Positions 24,935-33,871 of a stretch of DNA of 64,000 bases are shown one piece after another. The stretch spans positions 248,001-312,000 of the forward strand of contig NZ_AUAX01000001.1 in assembly GCF_000428945.1 (NCBI RefSeq), written 5' to 3'. Source of the stretch: Hamadaea tsunoensis DSM 44101. Its GTDB lineage: Bacteria; Actinomycetota; Actinomycetes; Mycobacteriales; Micromonosporaceae. The translations under genes were made by a program, and so were the position numbers. Numbering within the stretch: position 1 is the first letter of the stretch; the number at the start of each line of letters is the position of its first letter. The notes beneath the pieces are model-generated. The model worked only from the letters and a program-made list of their open reading frames with translations, ran no database searches and was not told the DNA's origin.

Positions 24935-26143
24935 ATGAAATCCCCGTTCCCCCGCTCCCACCTGGCCGCCGGCGGTGCCGCCGTGGTCCTTGCCGCCGGC
25001 CTCGCGGGCTCCGCCGCCCTGTCCGCGCCCGAGGCCTGGGCGGGCCACTCCCCCTGCACCTCCGCCATCGCGTACGCCGCGGGCACCGACGGATACAGCG
25101 CGTTCCGCATCCCGGCGGTGATCACGACGAAGGGCGGCGACCTGCTCGCCTTCGCCGAGGGCCGGCACGACGGACTCGGCGACGCCGGCAACATCGACAC
25201 GGTCGTCAAGCGCAGCACCGACGGCGGCTGCACCTGGGGACCGCTCACCGTCGTGCAGGACTCGGGCGACAACACCTCGGGCAACCCGGCGCCGGTGGTG
25301 ACCGCCGACGGCCGGATCGTCCTGCTGACGACCTACAACGCGGGTACGGCCACCGAGGCGATGATCCTGCGCGGCCAGGTCACGCCCGACCAGAGCCGTC
25401 GCGTCTTCGCCCAGTACAGCGACGACGACGGCACGACCTGGACGGCCCCGACGGAGATCACCGCCGACGCCAAGCTCCCGAACTGGCGCTGGTACGCCAC
25501 GGGCCCCGGGCACGCCACCCGGCTGACCGTCGGCGAGCACAAGGGCCGGCTCGTCGTACCGGCGAACCACTCGATCGCCCCGCCGGACGGTTCGGCGGAC
25601 ACCGGCGCCGAGGCAAAGTACTACGGCGGGCACTCGCTGTACAGCGACGACGACGGGCAGACCTGGCACATCGGGTACGTCGACGACAACCCGGACAACT
25701 ACGTCAATGTCAACGAGACGGCCGCAACGCAGCTGCCGGACGGCCGCGTCTACTTCAACACCCGCGACCACAACGGGACGGCGCCGGGCAACCGGGCGGA
25801 CGCGTACTCGGCCGACGGCGGGGCCACGCTGGTCAAACCGTTCCGGCCGCAGGACACGATCGCGGGTCCCGTCGTGGAGGGCAGCGTCCTGCAGCTCGAC
25901 AACGGCCCCCTCGTGTACGCCGGCCCCGCCGACCCGGCCGCGCGGGCGACCATGACGTTGCGGGTCAGCCACGACTCCGGCGCGACCTGGATCGCCGGGC
26001 CGGCCCTGTCGGGGCTGCCGGCGGCGTACTCGGACCTCGTCCAGCTCGACAAGAAGACGGTCGGCGTCCTCTACGAGACGGGTGACTTCGGCGCCAACGA
26101 AACGATCACCTTCCGCCGGGTGGCCGTCTCCGACCTCCCCTAA
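24935..26143 (+). CDS. Secreted GH33 sialidase, single-domain
   Basis: A 402-residue protein with a signal peptide (residues 1-36, ending EAWAG). It has FRIP at 57-60 in AFRIPAV and Asp-boxes STDGGCTWG, SDDDGTTWT, SDDDGQTWH and SHDSGATW, with FAEGRHDG for the early active-site Asp. It lacks the lectin domain of the neighbouring enzyme, so it probably acts on soluble or less complex sialosides. ATG 24935 has GGAGG 4 nt upstream. It is divergently transcribed from sialidase 1, and both gap operators could repress both genes together. Confidence 0.92.
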   Translation: MKSPFPRSHLAAGGAAVVLAAGLAGSAALSAPEAWAGHSPCTSAIAYAAGTDGYSAFRIPAVITTKGGDLLAFAEGRHDGLGDAGNIDTVVKRSTDGGCTWGPLTVVQDSGDNTSGNPAPVVTADGRIVLLTTYNAGTATEAMILRGQVTPDQSRRVFAQYSDDDGTTWTAPTEITADAKLPNWRWYATGPGHATRLTVGEHKGRLVVPANHSIAPPDGSADTGAEAKYYGGHSLYSDDDGQTWHIGYVDDNPDNYVNVNETAATQLPDGRVYFNTRDHNGTAPGNRADAYSADGGATLVKPFRPQDTIAGPVVEGSVLQLDNGPLVYAGPADPAARATMTLRVSHDSGATWIAGPALSGLPAAYSDLVQLDKKTVGVLYETGDFGANETITFRRVAVSDLP

Positions 26144-26146
26144 ATT

Positions 26147-26277
26147 CAAGATCCTTTAGAAGATATTGTCCCGGGTTCGTCGATCTCACCTCCGCTCCTC
26201 CCGCGGGAGACCGTTCCGCCCCTGTCGCTGCGCTCCGGGGACTCCACTGCCAGGTGAGTGGGGCGACGCATCATCCG
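26147..26277 (-). repeat. Repeat kind 6, copy 2 (reverse strand)
   Basis: Starts three bases after the sialidase stop codon with CAAGATCC and, read on the reverse strand, matches 3164-3292 over its whole length (CGCCCCACTCACCTGGCAGT, CTCCCGCGGGAG, GGAGGTGAGATCGACGAACC). Confidence 0.82.
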
Positions 26278-26317
26278 CCGTCGCCCCCTCCCGCAGCCCC
26301 GGCGGCGAGCCCTGCCC

Positions 26318-26421
26318 CCAAGATCTGGTTTGGATCAGGGAATCGCACGTAATCATGGCCCAAGATTCGGGTGATTTCCCTGATCCAAGCGGGATCTTGG
26401 CGATCCAAGCGGGATCTTGGC
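26318..26421. repeat. Repeat kind 1, copy b (B-A type) with a duplicated right end
   Basis: Same arms as 22873-22956, but the inner half-modules are swapped (CGCACGTAAT on the left, ATTCGGGTG on the right), so the element is inverted. The last 20 bp (GATCCAAGCGGGATCTTGGC) occur twice in tandem. Located between convergent sialidase and gntR genes. Confidence 0.88.
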
Positions 26422-26437
26422 GCGAGCCTGCGACGGG

Positions 26438-27181
26438 TTACGAGAGGCGGGCCAGGCGGGCTCGGACGCCGGCGAAGTGGGCGATCATGGCCGCCTCGAT
26501 GCCCATCGCGTCCCCGGTCACGACCGCCGTGTAGATGTCCCGGTGCGTACGCGCCACGTCGGCCGGGGTCTCGTCCGGCGTACCGATCTCGTCGCGCAGC
26601 TGGTGGTAGACCTGCCAGAAGGCGCCGAGCAGCTGGCCGAGCAGCGGGTTGCCGAGCGGGACGTAGAGCAGGTCGTGGAAGCGCCGGTCGGTCTCCGGGG
26701 AGATCGCCCCGATCAGCGCCTCCGCCTCCATCTGTTCGAGCATCGCGTGGACGCCCGCATGGTCCGCCCCCGCGTGCCGCTCGATGAGCCGCCGGGCGAG
26801 ACCGGTCTCCAGCACCTCCCGGATCTCGATCAGGTGGCCGAGCTGGTTGCGTTCCTCCTGCAACGTGATCCGGCTGTGGAAGGCCAGCTCGTCGACCAGG
26901 CCGGCCAGCGACATCCGGCCGACGAACATCCCGAACCCGTGCCGGATGTCGACGATGCCGACGGCCTGCAGGACCTTGAGGGCCTCCCGGACGGAGTTGC
27001 GGCCGATGCCGAGCTCCGCCATGAGTTCGGACTCCGTCGGCAGCGGATCGCCGGCCGTCAGTCCCCGCTGCACGATGATCTCCTTGACCGCCTCCTGGAC
27101 CTCAACGGCCCTGCTCAGCCGCCGAGTACGCGTCGGCTGGCCGGGTACCTTGGGGCGCTGACCTGGATCACGAAACACCAC
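26438..27181 (-). CDS. FadR-type GntR regulator (sialoside locus, copy 2)
   Basis: About 247 residues: winged helix with LPTESELMAELGIGRNSVRE and GIVDIRHGFGMFVG, then a helical FCD ligand domain (IREVLETGLARRLIERHAG, later FWQVYHQL). The start is uncertain; AGGAG lies 6 nt before GTG 27181, while ATG 27187 and ATG 27250 are further choices. It is divergent from the importer operon across an operator pair, which makes it the more direct candidate repressor of transport. Its similarity to the first GntR extends through both domains, so they are probably duplicates. Confidence 0.85.
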   Translation of the reverse strand: MVFRDPGQRPKVPGQPTRTRRLSRAVEVQEAVKEIIVQRGLTAGDPLPTESELMAELGIGRNSVREALKVLQAVGIVDIRHGFGMFVGRMSLAGLVDELAFHSRITLQEERNQLGHLIEIREVLETGLARRLIERHAGADHAGVHAMLEQMEAEALIGAISPETDRRFHDLLYVPLGNPLLGQLLGAFWQVYHQLRDEIGTPDETPADVARTHRDIYTAVVTGDAMGIEAAMIAHFAGVRARLARLS

Positions 27182-27204
27182 GGACATCTCCTGGCCATCA
27201 GCTC

Positions 27205-27273
27205 TTGACCGGGGACGGGCTCGGCCCCTAGCCTGCACCTTACCGGACATGGGATGTGGGACGTCCAATGTCC
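27205..27273 (+). promoter_or_regulatory. Importer promoter with paired sialoside operators
   Basis: TTGACC (27205-27210), 18-bp spacer, TAGCCT (27229-27234), then two operators shifted by 14 bp: GGACATGGGATGTGG (27245-27259) and GGACGTCCAATGTCC (27259-27273). The leader to the GTG start is about 100 nt. Confidence 0.78.
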
Positions 27274-27340
27274 GACCCCGAATATTTCCGACGATCAAGT
27301 TCGAGCCCCGACACAGACACCCCTACCTAGGAGGCTTCTC

Positions 27341-28957
27341 GTGCGCAGAGCTGATGGCATAGGCGTCGACTTCAACCGCCGCGACTTCCTGCGGCTCGGC
27401 GGGACGGTGAGCGCCGCGGCGGCGATCTCCGCCGCCCTCTCCGCCTGTGGCGGCCCCGCCTCGACCGGCTCGGCCGGTGCGGGTGGCGACAAGGACCTCG
27501 TCACGGCCGTGATCGGCTACGGCAACAACCAGAGCTGGGACCCGTCGATGAGCGCGTCGGCGTTCACGATGGCCGCCAACAGCCACATCTACGAAGGCCT
27601 GGTCGACACCGACCCGGTCACCCGCGACCCGTTCCCGGCGCTCGCGACCGCGCTGCCGGCTGACGTGAACGCCACTTCGTGGAAGTTCACCCTCCGGTCG
27701 GGCGCCAAGTTCCACGACGGCCAGCCGGTGACGGTCGACGACGTGCTCTTCTCGTTCGAGCGCGCGCTCGACAAGAGCACCCTGATCTCGTCCTTCTTCG
27801 CCTCCTGGCTGCAGGAGGTCAAGAAGGTCGACGACACCGGCGTCGAGCTCGTCTTCAAGTTCCCGTTCCCGGACGCACTGCGGCGGCTCACGATCGCCAA
27901 GATCATGCCCAAGCACATCTTCGGCGCGCCCGGCGGCTGGGACCAGGCCAAGGCGGGCAAGGCGGTCGGGTCGGGCCCGTACAAGCTCACCGCGCACAAC
28001 CCCTCGTCGAACTCGACGATGGAGGCGTTCGCGGACTACAACGGCCCGCGCAAGGCCAACGTCAAGAAGATGAACTGGCTGTCCATCGTGGACGCTTCGG
28101 CCCGGGTCGCGAAGATCTCCGGCGGCAGCGCCGAGGCCCAGATCGCCGACAACATCCCGTACGCGAACATCGACCAGCTCACCAAGGCCGGCCTGACGGT
28201 CCAGGGCGGCAAGGGCATGAACCACATGTTCCTGATGTTCAACACCGCCCTGAAGCCGTTCGACGACGTACGCGTACGCCAGGCGCTGTTCTACGCGATC
28301 GACACGCAGAAGATGATCGAGGTGGCGCTCAAGGGCCACGGCACCCCGGCGAGCAGCTTCCTGAACAAGGAGAACCCGTCGTTCACGGCCGCCCGCACGG
28401 TCTACTCCTACGACCCGGACAAGGCGAAATCGCTGCTGGCCGCGGCGGGTGTCGCCGGCCTGACGATCAACCTGATGGCCGTCAACGTCTCGTGGATCGC
28501 CGACTGCCTGCCGACGATCGCCAACTCGTGGGAGGCGATCGGGGTCAAGACGACGCTGGCGCCGCAGGACACCGCCGCGCTGTTCACGAAGATGGACCAG
28601 TCGCAGGACTACCAGGTGGTCGCGGCCGCCTCCAACCCCAACCAGTTCGGCCTCGACGCCGACCTGATCCTGCGCTACAACTACACGTCCGGCGGCACGT
28701 GGATGAAGTACACCAAATGGGACAAGTCCACCGAGGCCAAGGCGCTCTTCGCCGCCATGGACGCGGCGACCGCCGAGCCGGACGCGACCAAGAAGCTCGA
28801 CCTCACGCACAAGTACCTCGACACCATCGCCGAGCAGGCCGTCCTCTACCCGGTGCTGCACACCGAGCTGATGACCGCGTGGGACGCCAAGAAGCTCTCC
28901 GGCGTCCGCGCCCAGCCGTACCCGGGCATCAACCTGCTCCAGGCCCAGCGAGCCTGA
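27341..28957 (+). CDS. Family-5 (DppA/OppA-type) solute-binding lipoprotein of the sialoside importer
   Basis: A 538-residue substrate-binding protein with a twin-arginine signal (NRRDFLRLGG) and a lipobox LSAC (Cys36). It should therefore be exported folded and lipid-anchored. Family-5 marks are FTLRSGAKFHDGQPVTVDDV and SGPYKLTAHN, and YDPDKAKSLLAAAG near the hinge. Such proteins normally bind peptides, opines or nickel; in this locus sialic acid or a sialyl-oligosaccharide is the likely ligand, as for the SatA protein of Haemophilus ducreyi, also a family-5 member. AGGAGG lies before GTG 27341. Confidence 0.85.
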   Translation: MRRADGIGVDFNRRDFLRLGGTVSAAAAISAALSACGGPASTGSAGAGGDKDLVTAVIGYGNNQSWDPSMSASAFTMAANSHIYEGLVDTDPVTRDPFPALATALPADVNATSWKFTLRSGAKFHDGQPVTVDDVLFSFERALDKSTLISSFFASWLQEVKKVDDTGVELVFKFPFPDALRRLTIAKIMPKHIFGAPGGWDQAKAGKAVGSGPYKLTAHNPSSNSTMEAFADYNGPRKANVKKMNWLSIVDASARVAKISGGSAEAQIADNIPYANIDQLTKAGLTVQGGKGMNHMFLMFNTALKPFDDVRVRQALFYAIDTQKMIEVALKGHGTPASSFLNKENPSFTAARTVYSYDPDKAKSLLAAAGVAGLTINLMAVNVSWIADCLPTIANSWEAIGVKTTLAPQDTAALFTKMDQSQDYQVVAAASNPNQFGLDADLILRYNYTSGGTWMKYTKWDKSTEAKALFAAMDAATAEPDATKKLDLTHKYLDTIAEQAVLYPVLHTELMTAWDAKKLSGVRAQPYPGINLLQAQRA

Positions 28958-29000
28958 CGCAGCCCCGCCGACACCGCCCCTTCGAGAGGAGACACCCCCG

Positions 29001-29960
29001 GTGGCAGTGATCGCCCGCATGCTCGTGCGCCGCGTCTTGATCCTCGTCCCCCTGCTGCTGGGGGTCATCCTGTTCGTCTTCACCGTGATGCGCTTCTCCG
29101 ACAGCAAGCCGGAGTACGCGTACTTCCAGGGGGCGAACCCGACGCCGGAGCAGATCCATCAGTTCCAAGTGGACAACGGTCTGCTGGACCCGTTGCCGGT
29201 ACGCTATTTCCACTTCGTCGGCCAGCTGCTGCACGGCGACATGGGTACGAGCGTGCTCACCAAGGCGCCCGTGCTCCACTCGGTGACGACGGCCCTGCCG
29301 CTGACGCTCCAGCTCACCTTCCTCGGGCTGGCGATCGCGGTCGTGCTGTCCCTGATCTTCGGCGTGACCGGCGCGATCTTCCGCGACCGCTGGCCGGATC
29401 AGGCGATCCGGTTCGTGTCGCTGGTCGGCGTGGCCGCGCCCGGGTTCTGGCTGGCCCTGCTGATGATCCAGTACCTCGCGGTCGACCAGGGCTGGTTCCC
29501 GACCAGCGGCTACATCAACCCGGCCGACTCGCTCTCGGGCTGGCTGCGCTGCATGGCCTTGCCCGCACTCTCGTTGTCCTTGCCGGTGGCCGCCCAGCTG
29601 ACCCGGATCATCCGTACCTCGATGGTCGAGGAGTTGGACAAGGACTATGTGCGTACGGCGATCGGGAGCGGGCTGCCGATGATCGTCGTGGTCGGCCGCA
29701 ACGTGCTGCGCAACGCGCTCATCAATCCGCTGACCGTGCTCGGCCTGCGGGTCGGCTACCTGCTCGGCGGCGCGGTGGTGATCGAGACGATCTACTCCCT
29801 GCCCGGCATGGGCCAGCTGATGATCAACGCGGTACGCGACGGCGACCCCGCGGTGGTCCAGGGCGTCGTCCTCACCATCGCGGTCGGCTTCGTCGTCGTG
29901 AACCTCGTCGTCGACGTCCTCTACCTGCTGGTCAACCCCCGACTGAGGAGCGCCGCATGA
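29001..29960 (+). CDS. ABC importer permease, DppB type
   Basis: A 319-residue permease with about six membrane helices, the N-terminal RRVLILVPLLLGVILFVFTV of DppB/OppB proteins and the EAA-loop region around YVRTAIGSGLPMIVVVGRNV. It should form the membrane channel with the partner domain encoded next. GTG 29001 has AGGAG 10 nt upstream. It follows the binding protein by 43 bp and overlaps the fusion protein by 4 bp. The EAA loop lacks the usual exact Glu-Ala-Ala-x3-Gly pattern, with TAIGSG in its place. Confidence 0.86.
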   Translation: MAVIARMLVRRVLILVPLLLGVILFVFTVMRFSDSKPEYAYFQGANPTPEQIHQFQVDNGLLDPLPVRYFHFVGQLLHGDMGTSVLTKAPVLHSVTTALPLTLQLTFLGLAIAVVLSLIFGVTGAIFRDRWPDQAIRFVSLVGVAAPGFWLALLMIQYLAVDQGWFPTSGYINPADSLSGWLRCMALPALSLSLPVAAQLTRIIRTSMVEELDKDYVRTAIGSGLPMIVVVGRNVLRNALINPLTVLGLRVGYLLGGAVVIETIYSLPGMGQLMINAVRDGDPAVVQGVVLTIAVGFVVVNLVVDVLYLLVNPRLRSAA

Positions 29961-31894
29961 TGCGCAGTGGTCTCGCGAAGCGGCTGTCCCGCCCCGGAAT
30001 CACCTTTCGCCGGTTGAACTGGGCCTCCTGGGCCTCGCTCGCCCTGATCCTGATCATCGTGATCGCGGCGGTCCTGGCCCCGGTGATCGCCCCGCACTCG
30101 CCCTACGTGCAGGAGGCCACCGGCGGCGGTCCCCGGCCCGGCTTCTGGATGGGCCTGGACAGCGGCAACCGCGACATCTTCAGCCGCGTGCTCTACGGCG
30201 CCCGCTGGTCGCTCATCATCGGCCTCGGCGCCACCGCGATCGCGCTCGTCACCGGTGCCCTGATCGGCGCGGTCGCCGCCACCTCGCGCAAGGCCGCCGA
30301 CGAGACCCTGATGCGTACGCTGGACGTGATCATGGCGTTCCCGGGCATCGCGCTCGCGGCGGTGCTCGTGGCCGTCTTCGGCGGCGGCATCCCGGTTCTC
30401 GTGCTGGCGATCGCCTTCCTCTACATGCCGAGCGTCGCCCGGGTGGTACGCGCGAACGTGCTCGCCCAGTACGGCGAGGACTACGTGGCCGCGGAGCGGG
30501 TGATCGGGGCGCGTACCTGGCACATCCTGATCAAGCACGTGGCGATCAACTGTGCCGCGCCGGTCCTCGTCTTCTGCACGGTCATGGTCGCCGACGCCAT
30601 CGTCTTCGAGGCCTCGCTGTCGTTCATCGGGGCCGGCGTACGCCCGCCGAACCCGTCGTGGGGCAGCGTCATCGCCGACGGCCGGACGATGGTGCTGCTC
30701 GGCGGCTGGTGGGCGACCGTGTTCCCGGGTGCGCTGATCCTGCTGACCGTGCTGGCCCTCAACATCCTGGCCGAGGGGGTCTCCGACGCCTGGGCGGCCC
30801 CCGCCGCGCGGCCGGTGCTTCCGGGTCAGCGCAAGGATTCCGCCGAGGCGCCGGCGAGCAGCGGCGGCGAGGTCGTCGAGCTGCCGGGCCTCGCGCAGGC
30901 CGCGCGGCGCCTGGCCGAACGCGCCCGGCCCCGGCCGACCGGCGATCCCGTGCTCGTCGTGGAGGACCTCCGCATCGGCTTCGAAGGCCGGCACAACGGC
31001 GTGGACATCGTCGACGGCGTCTCGTTCGGCGTACGCCCGGGCGAGGTGCTCGGGCTGGTCGGCGAGTCCGGTTGCGGCAAGTCCCTGACCGCGTTGACCG
31101 TGATGGGACTGCAGCCCCGGGGCGCCCGGATCGGCGGCCGGATCATGTTCGCCGGGCGGGACCTGCTGCGACTGTCCACGAAGGAGCGGCGCAAGCTGCT
31201 CGGCCACGAGATGGCCATGATCTACCAGGACGCGCTGTCCTCGCTGAACCCGGCGATGACCATCAAGGCCCAGCTCAAGCAGGTCGTACGCCGCGGCGGC
31301 AAACGCTCGCCGGCCGAGCTGCTGACGCTCGTGGGGCTCGACCCGGCCCGGACGCTCTCGGCGTACCCCCATGAACTGTCCGGGGGACAACGGCAGCGGG
31401 TGCTGATCGCGCTGGCGCTGTCGCGCGATCCGCGGTTGATCGTCGCGGACGAGCCGACGACGGCGCTGGACGTGACCGTGCAGGCGCAGGTGATCCAGTT
31501 GCTGCTGCGGCTGCGCGCGGAGCTGGGCTTCGCGCTGATCCTGGTCTCGCACGACCTGGCGCTGGTCGCGGACGTGACCGACCGGGTGGCCGTGATGTAC
31601 GGCGGGCAGATCGTGGAGACCGGCGTGACCGCCGAGCTGGTCGGCGCGCCCGCCCATCACTACGCGCGGGGCCTGCTCGGATCGGTGCTCTCGCTGGAGG
31701 CCGGCGCCGAGCGGCTCACGCAGATCCGCGGCGTGGTCCCCGCCCCCGCCGACTTCCCGGCCGGCTGCCGGTTCGCCGACCGCTGCCCGCGGGCGACGGC
31801 CGTCTGCACCACCGAGCGCCCGGTCCTCGAAGGCGCCGAGAGCCATGAGATCGCCTGCTTCCACCCCGCGAAGATCCTGGAGGAGGCCCGATGA
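29957..31894 (+). CDS. DppC-DppD fusion: ABC permease joined to ATP-binding domain
   Basis: A 645-residue fusion. Residues 1-280 are a DppC-type permease (EDYVAAERVIGARTWHILIK is the EAA loop). A roughly 50-residue linker follows. Residues about 330-645 are an ABC ATPase with Walker A GESGCGKS, Q-loop YQDALSSLNPAM, signature LSGGQRQR, Walker B LIVADEPTTALD and the C-terminal oligopeptide-transporter extension CRFADRCPRATAVC. It supplies the second permease and one ATPase of the importer in a single chain. ATGA overlaps link it to both neighbours. Confidence 0.88.
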   Translation: MMRSGLAKRLSRPGITFRRLNWASWASLALILIIVIAAVLAPVIAPHSPYVQEATGGGPRPGFWMGLDSGNRDIFSRVLYGARWSLIIGLGATAIALVTGALIGAVAATSRKAADETLMRTLDVIMAFPGIALAAVLVAVFGGGIPVLVLAIAFLYMPSVARVVRANVLAQYGEDYVAAERVIGARTWHILIKHVAINCAAPVLVFCTVMVADAIVFEASLSFIGAGVRPPNPSWGSVIADGRTMVLLGGWWATVFPGALILLTVLALNILAEGVSDAWAAPAARPVLPGQRKDSAEAPASSGGEVVELPGLAQAARRLAERARPRPTGDPVLVVEDLRIGFEGRHNGVDIVDGVSFGVRPGEVLGLVGESGCGKSLTALTVMGLQPRGARIGGRIMFAGRDLLRLSTKERRKLLGHEMAMIYQDALSSLNPAMTIKAQLKQVVRRGGKRSPAELLTLVGLDPARTLSAYPHELSGGQRQRVLIALALSRDPRLIVADEPTTALDVTVQAQVIQLLLRLRAELGFALILVSHDLALVADVTDRVAVMYGGQIVETGVTAELVGAPAHHYARGLLGSVLSLEAGAERLTQIRGVVPAPADFPAGCRFADRCPRATAVCTTERPVLEGAESHEIACFHPAKILEEAR

Positions 31895-32916
31895 GCGCGG
31901 TTGCCCGGCCAAGCCTCGTGACGCTCGGCGACGTCCACGTCGTGCACAAGGCCCGCTCCGGCGGCTTCTTTCAGCGCGACAAGGTGTACGCGCTCACCGG
32001 CGCCGACCTGTCCGTCGCGCCCGGCGAGACCGTGGGCGTCGTCGGCGAGTCCGGCTGCGGCAAGTCCACCCTCGCCCGGGTCCTCGTCGGCCTGCAGAAG
32101 CCGACGGCCGGATCGGTCACGGTGGACGGTGAAGACCTGTGGCGGATGGCGGCCGGGCGTCGGCGTACGGCGATCGGGCGGCATGTCGGCATGGTCTTCC
32201 AGGACCCGTCGACCGCCCTCAACCGGCGGCTGCCCGTCCGGCAGATCCTCCGCGACCCCCTCGACGTCCACCGCATCGGCACCGTACGCGAACGCGACGA
32301 GCGCGTACGCGAACTGCTGGACCTGGTCGGCCTGCCCGCGAGCGTGGCGGACGTGCTACCGGGCCAGGTCTCGGGCGGTCAGCGGCAACGGATCGCCATC
32401 GCCCGGGCGCTCGCGTTGCGGCCCCGGCTGCTGGTCGCGGACGAGCCGACGTCGGCCCTCGACGTGTCGGTCCGGGCGCAGATCCTGAACCTGCTGCTGG
32501 ATCTGCGTACGCAGCTGGGACTGGCCATGGTCTTCGTCTCGCACGACATCCAGACCGTACGCCGGATGAGCGACCGCGTCGTGACGATGTACCTCGGCCG
32601 GATCGTGGAGACGGCACCGGCGGCCGACGTGCCGGCCGGTGCCCGTCATCCCTACACGCGGGCGCTGTTCTCGGCCACACCCGGCCTGCTCTCGCCGATC
32701 GACCCGATCCCGCTGGCGGGTCCGGTGCCCTCGGCGACCCGCCCGCCGACCGGCTGCCCCTTCCGTACGCGCTGCTGGAAGGCGTCCGACGAGTGCGCCG
32801 CCGAGCTGCCGCCCGTGACCGAGGCCGGCCCCGGCCACCTCTTCCGCTGCCACCATCCGGTTCCCAACGACGCGACCGACCGCGAACTGATCAGTCAAGC
32901 CCAGGAGCGTTCATGA
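31891..32916 (+). CDS. ABC importer ATPase, DppF type
   Basis: A 341-residue ATPase: Walker A GESGCGKST, Q-loop VFQDPSTALNRRLP, signature VSGGQRQR, Walker B LLVADEPTSALD, switch His in VSHD, and the C-terminal CPFRTRCWKASDEC block. That block is the Cys-rich extension of peptide/nickel importers, which may bind an iron-sulfur cluster. It should pair with the ATPase half of the preceding fusion. It overlaps both neighbours by 4 bp, so importer and lyase are one operon. Confidence 0.9.
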   Translation: MSAVARPSLVTLGDVHVVHKARSGGFFQRDKVYALTGADLSVAPGETVGVVGESGCGKSTLARVLVGLQKPTAGSVTVDGEDLWRMAAGRRRTAIGRHVGMVFQDPSTALNRRLPVRQILRDPLDVHRIGTVRERDERVRELLDLVGLPASVADVLPGQVSGGQRQRIAIARALALRPRLLVADEPTSALDVSVRAQILNLLLDLRTQLGLAMVFVSHDIQTVRRMSDRVVTMYLGRIVETAPAADVPAGARHPYTRALFSATPGLLSPIDPIPLAGPVPSATRPPTGCPFRTRCWKASDECAAELPPVTEAGPGHLFRCHHPVPNDATDRELISQAQERS

Positions 32917-33839
32917 CCACCGCAACAGCCCTGTCCGGCGTCATCCCTCCGGTGTGTACGCCGCTCACCCCCGACTTCGAGGTCGACACCGCCTCGCTGA
33001 CCCGCCTGGTCGACCATCTGCTCGACGGCGGCGTCGACGGGCTGTTCGTGCTCGGCTCGACGTCCGAGGTGGCGTTCCTGCCGGACGGGCACCGCCGGAC
33101 CGTGCTGGAGACCGTCGTCGGCCACGTCGGCGGCGCGGTGCCGGTCCTCGCCGGGGTCATCGACATGACCTCGCTGCGCGTCCTCGACCACGTCCGCACG
33201 GCGGTCGAGGCCGGCGTCTCCGGGATCGTCGTGACCGCACCGTTCTACACGCGTACGCATCCGGCGGAGATCGCCCGGCACTTCCGGGCCGTGCACGCCC
33301 GCTCGACCGTCCCCGTGTACGCGTACGACCTGCCGGTCTCGGTGCACTCGAAGCTCGGCGCGGAGCTGCTGCTGGAGCTGGCGGCGGAAGGCGTACTGGC
33401 CGGGGTCAAGGACTCGTCCGGCGACGAGGGCGGCTTCCGCGAGGTGCTGCTCGGCCGGCGCGACCGCGACCTGACCGGGTTCTCGGTGCTCACCGGCTCG
33501 GAGCTGACCGTCGACGCCGCGCTGTGGATGGGCGCCGACGGCGTGGTCCCCGGCCTCGGCAATGTGGACCCCCACGGCTACGTACGCCTCTTCGCGGCCG
33601 CGCGGAACGGGGACTGGGCCGCGGCGCGTACCGAGCAGGAGCGGCTGTTCAAGCTCTTCGGGCTGGTCCACGTGGGCGGCCCGCACATGGGGCGCAGCTC
33701 GTCGGCGCTCGGCGCGTTCAAGGCAGCCCTGCACCTGCGCGGGATCATCGACTCGCCGACGACGGCGCTCCCCCAGATCCCGCTCAGCCCCGAGGAGATC
33801 TCCCGCGTCGCCAAGTTCCTCACCGACGCCGGCCTCTAG
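32913..33839 (+). CDS. DapA/NanA-family aldolase (probable N-acetylneuraminate lyase)
   Basis: A 308-residue class-I aldolase of the dihydrodipicolinate synthase/N-acetylneuraminate lyase family. The carboxylate-binding loop is GSTSE, the catalytic Tyr138 lies in YAYDLP, and the Schiff-base Lys166 in AGVKDSSGD, with the 28-residue Tyr-Lys gap seen in E. coli NanA. Its place at the end of a regulon with two sialidases supports cleavage of sialic acid to N-acetylmannosamine and pyruvate. Keto-sugar-acid aldolase activity cannot be excluded because the third Gly/Thr of GSTGE is altered. ATG overlaps the ATPase stop. Confidence 0.8.
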   Translation: MTTATALSGVIPPVCTPLTPDFEVDTASLTRLVDHLLDGGVDGLFVLGSTSEVAFLPDGHRRTVLETVVGHVGGAVPVLAGVIDMTSLRVLDHVRTAVEAGVSGIVVTAPFYTRTHPAEIARHFRAVHARSTVPVYAYDLPVSVHSKLGAELLLELAAEGVLAGVKDSSGDEGGFREVLLGRRDRDLTGFSVLTGSELTVDAALWMGADGVVPGLGNVDPHGYVRLFAAARNGDWAAARTEQERLFKLFGLVHVGGPHMGRSSSALGAFKAALHLRGIIDSPTTALPQIPLSPEEISRVAKFLTDAGL

Positions 33840-33871
33840 CCCCACCCTCACCCGCCCCGCCCCGCTCCGCC

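Noticed and set aside
22867-26437. Island flanked by repeats as a composite mobile element carrying the sialidases
   Set aside because: The 84-bp elements flank many other genes in the window as well and no target-site duplication was seen.
27254-27340. Upstream extension of the binding protein (starting at 27254)
   Set aside because: It would run through the operator pair and would put residues before the twin-arginine signal; AGGAGG fits GTG 27341.
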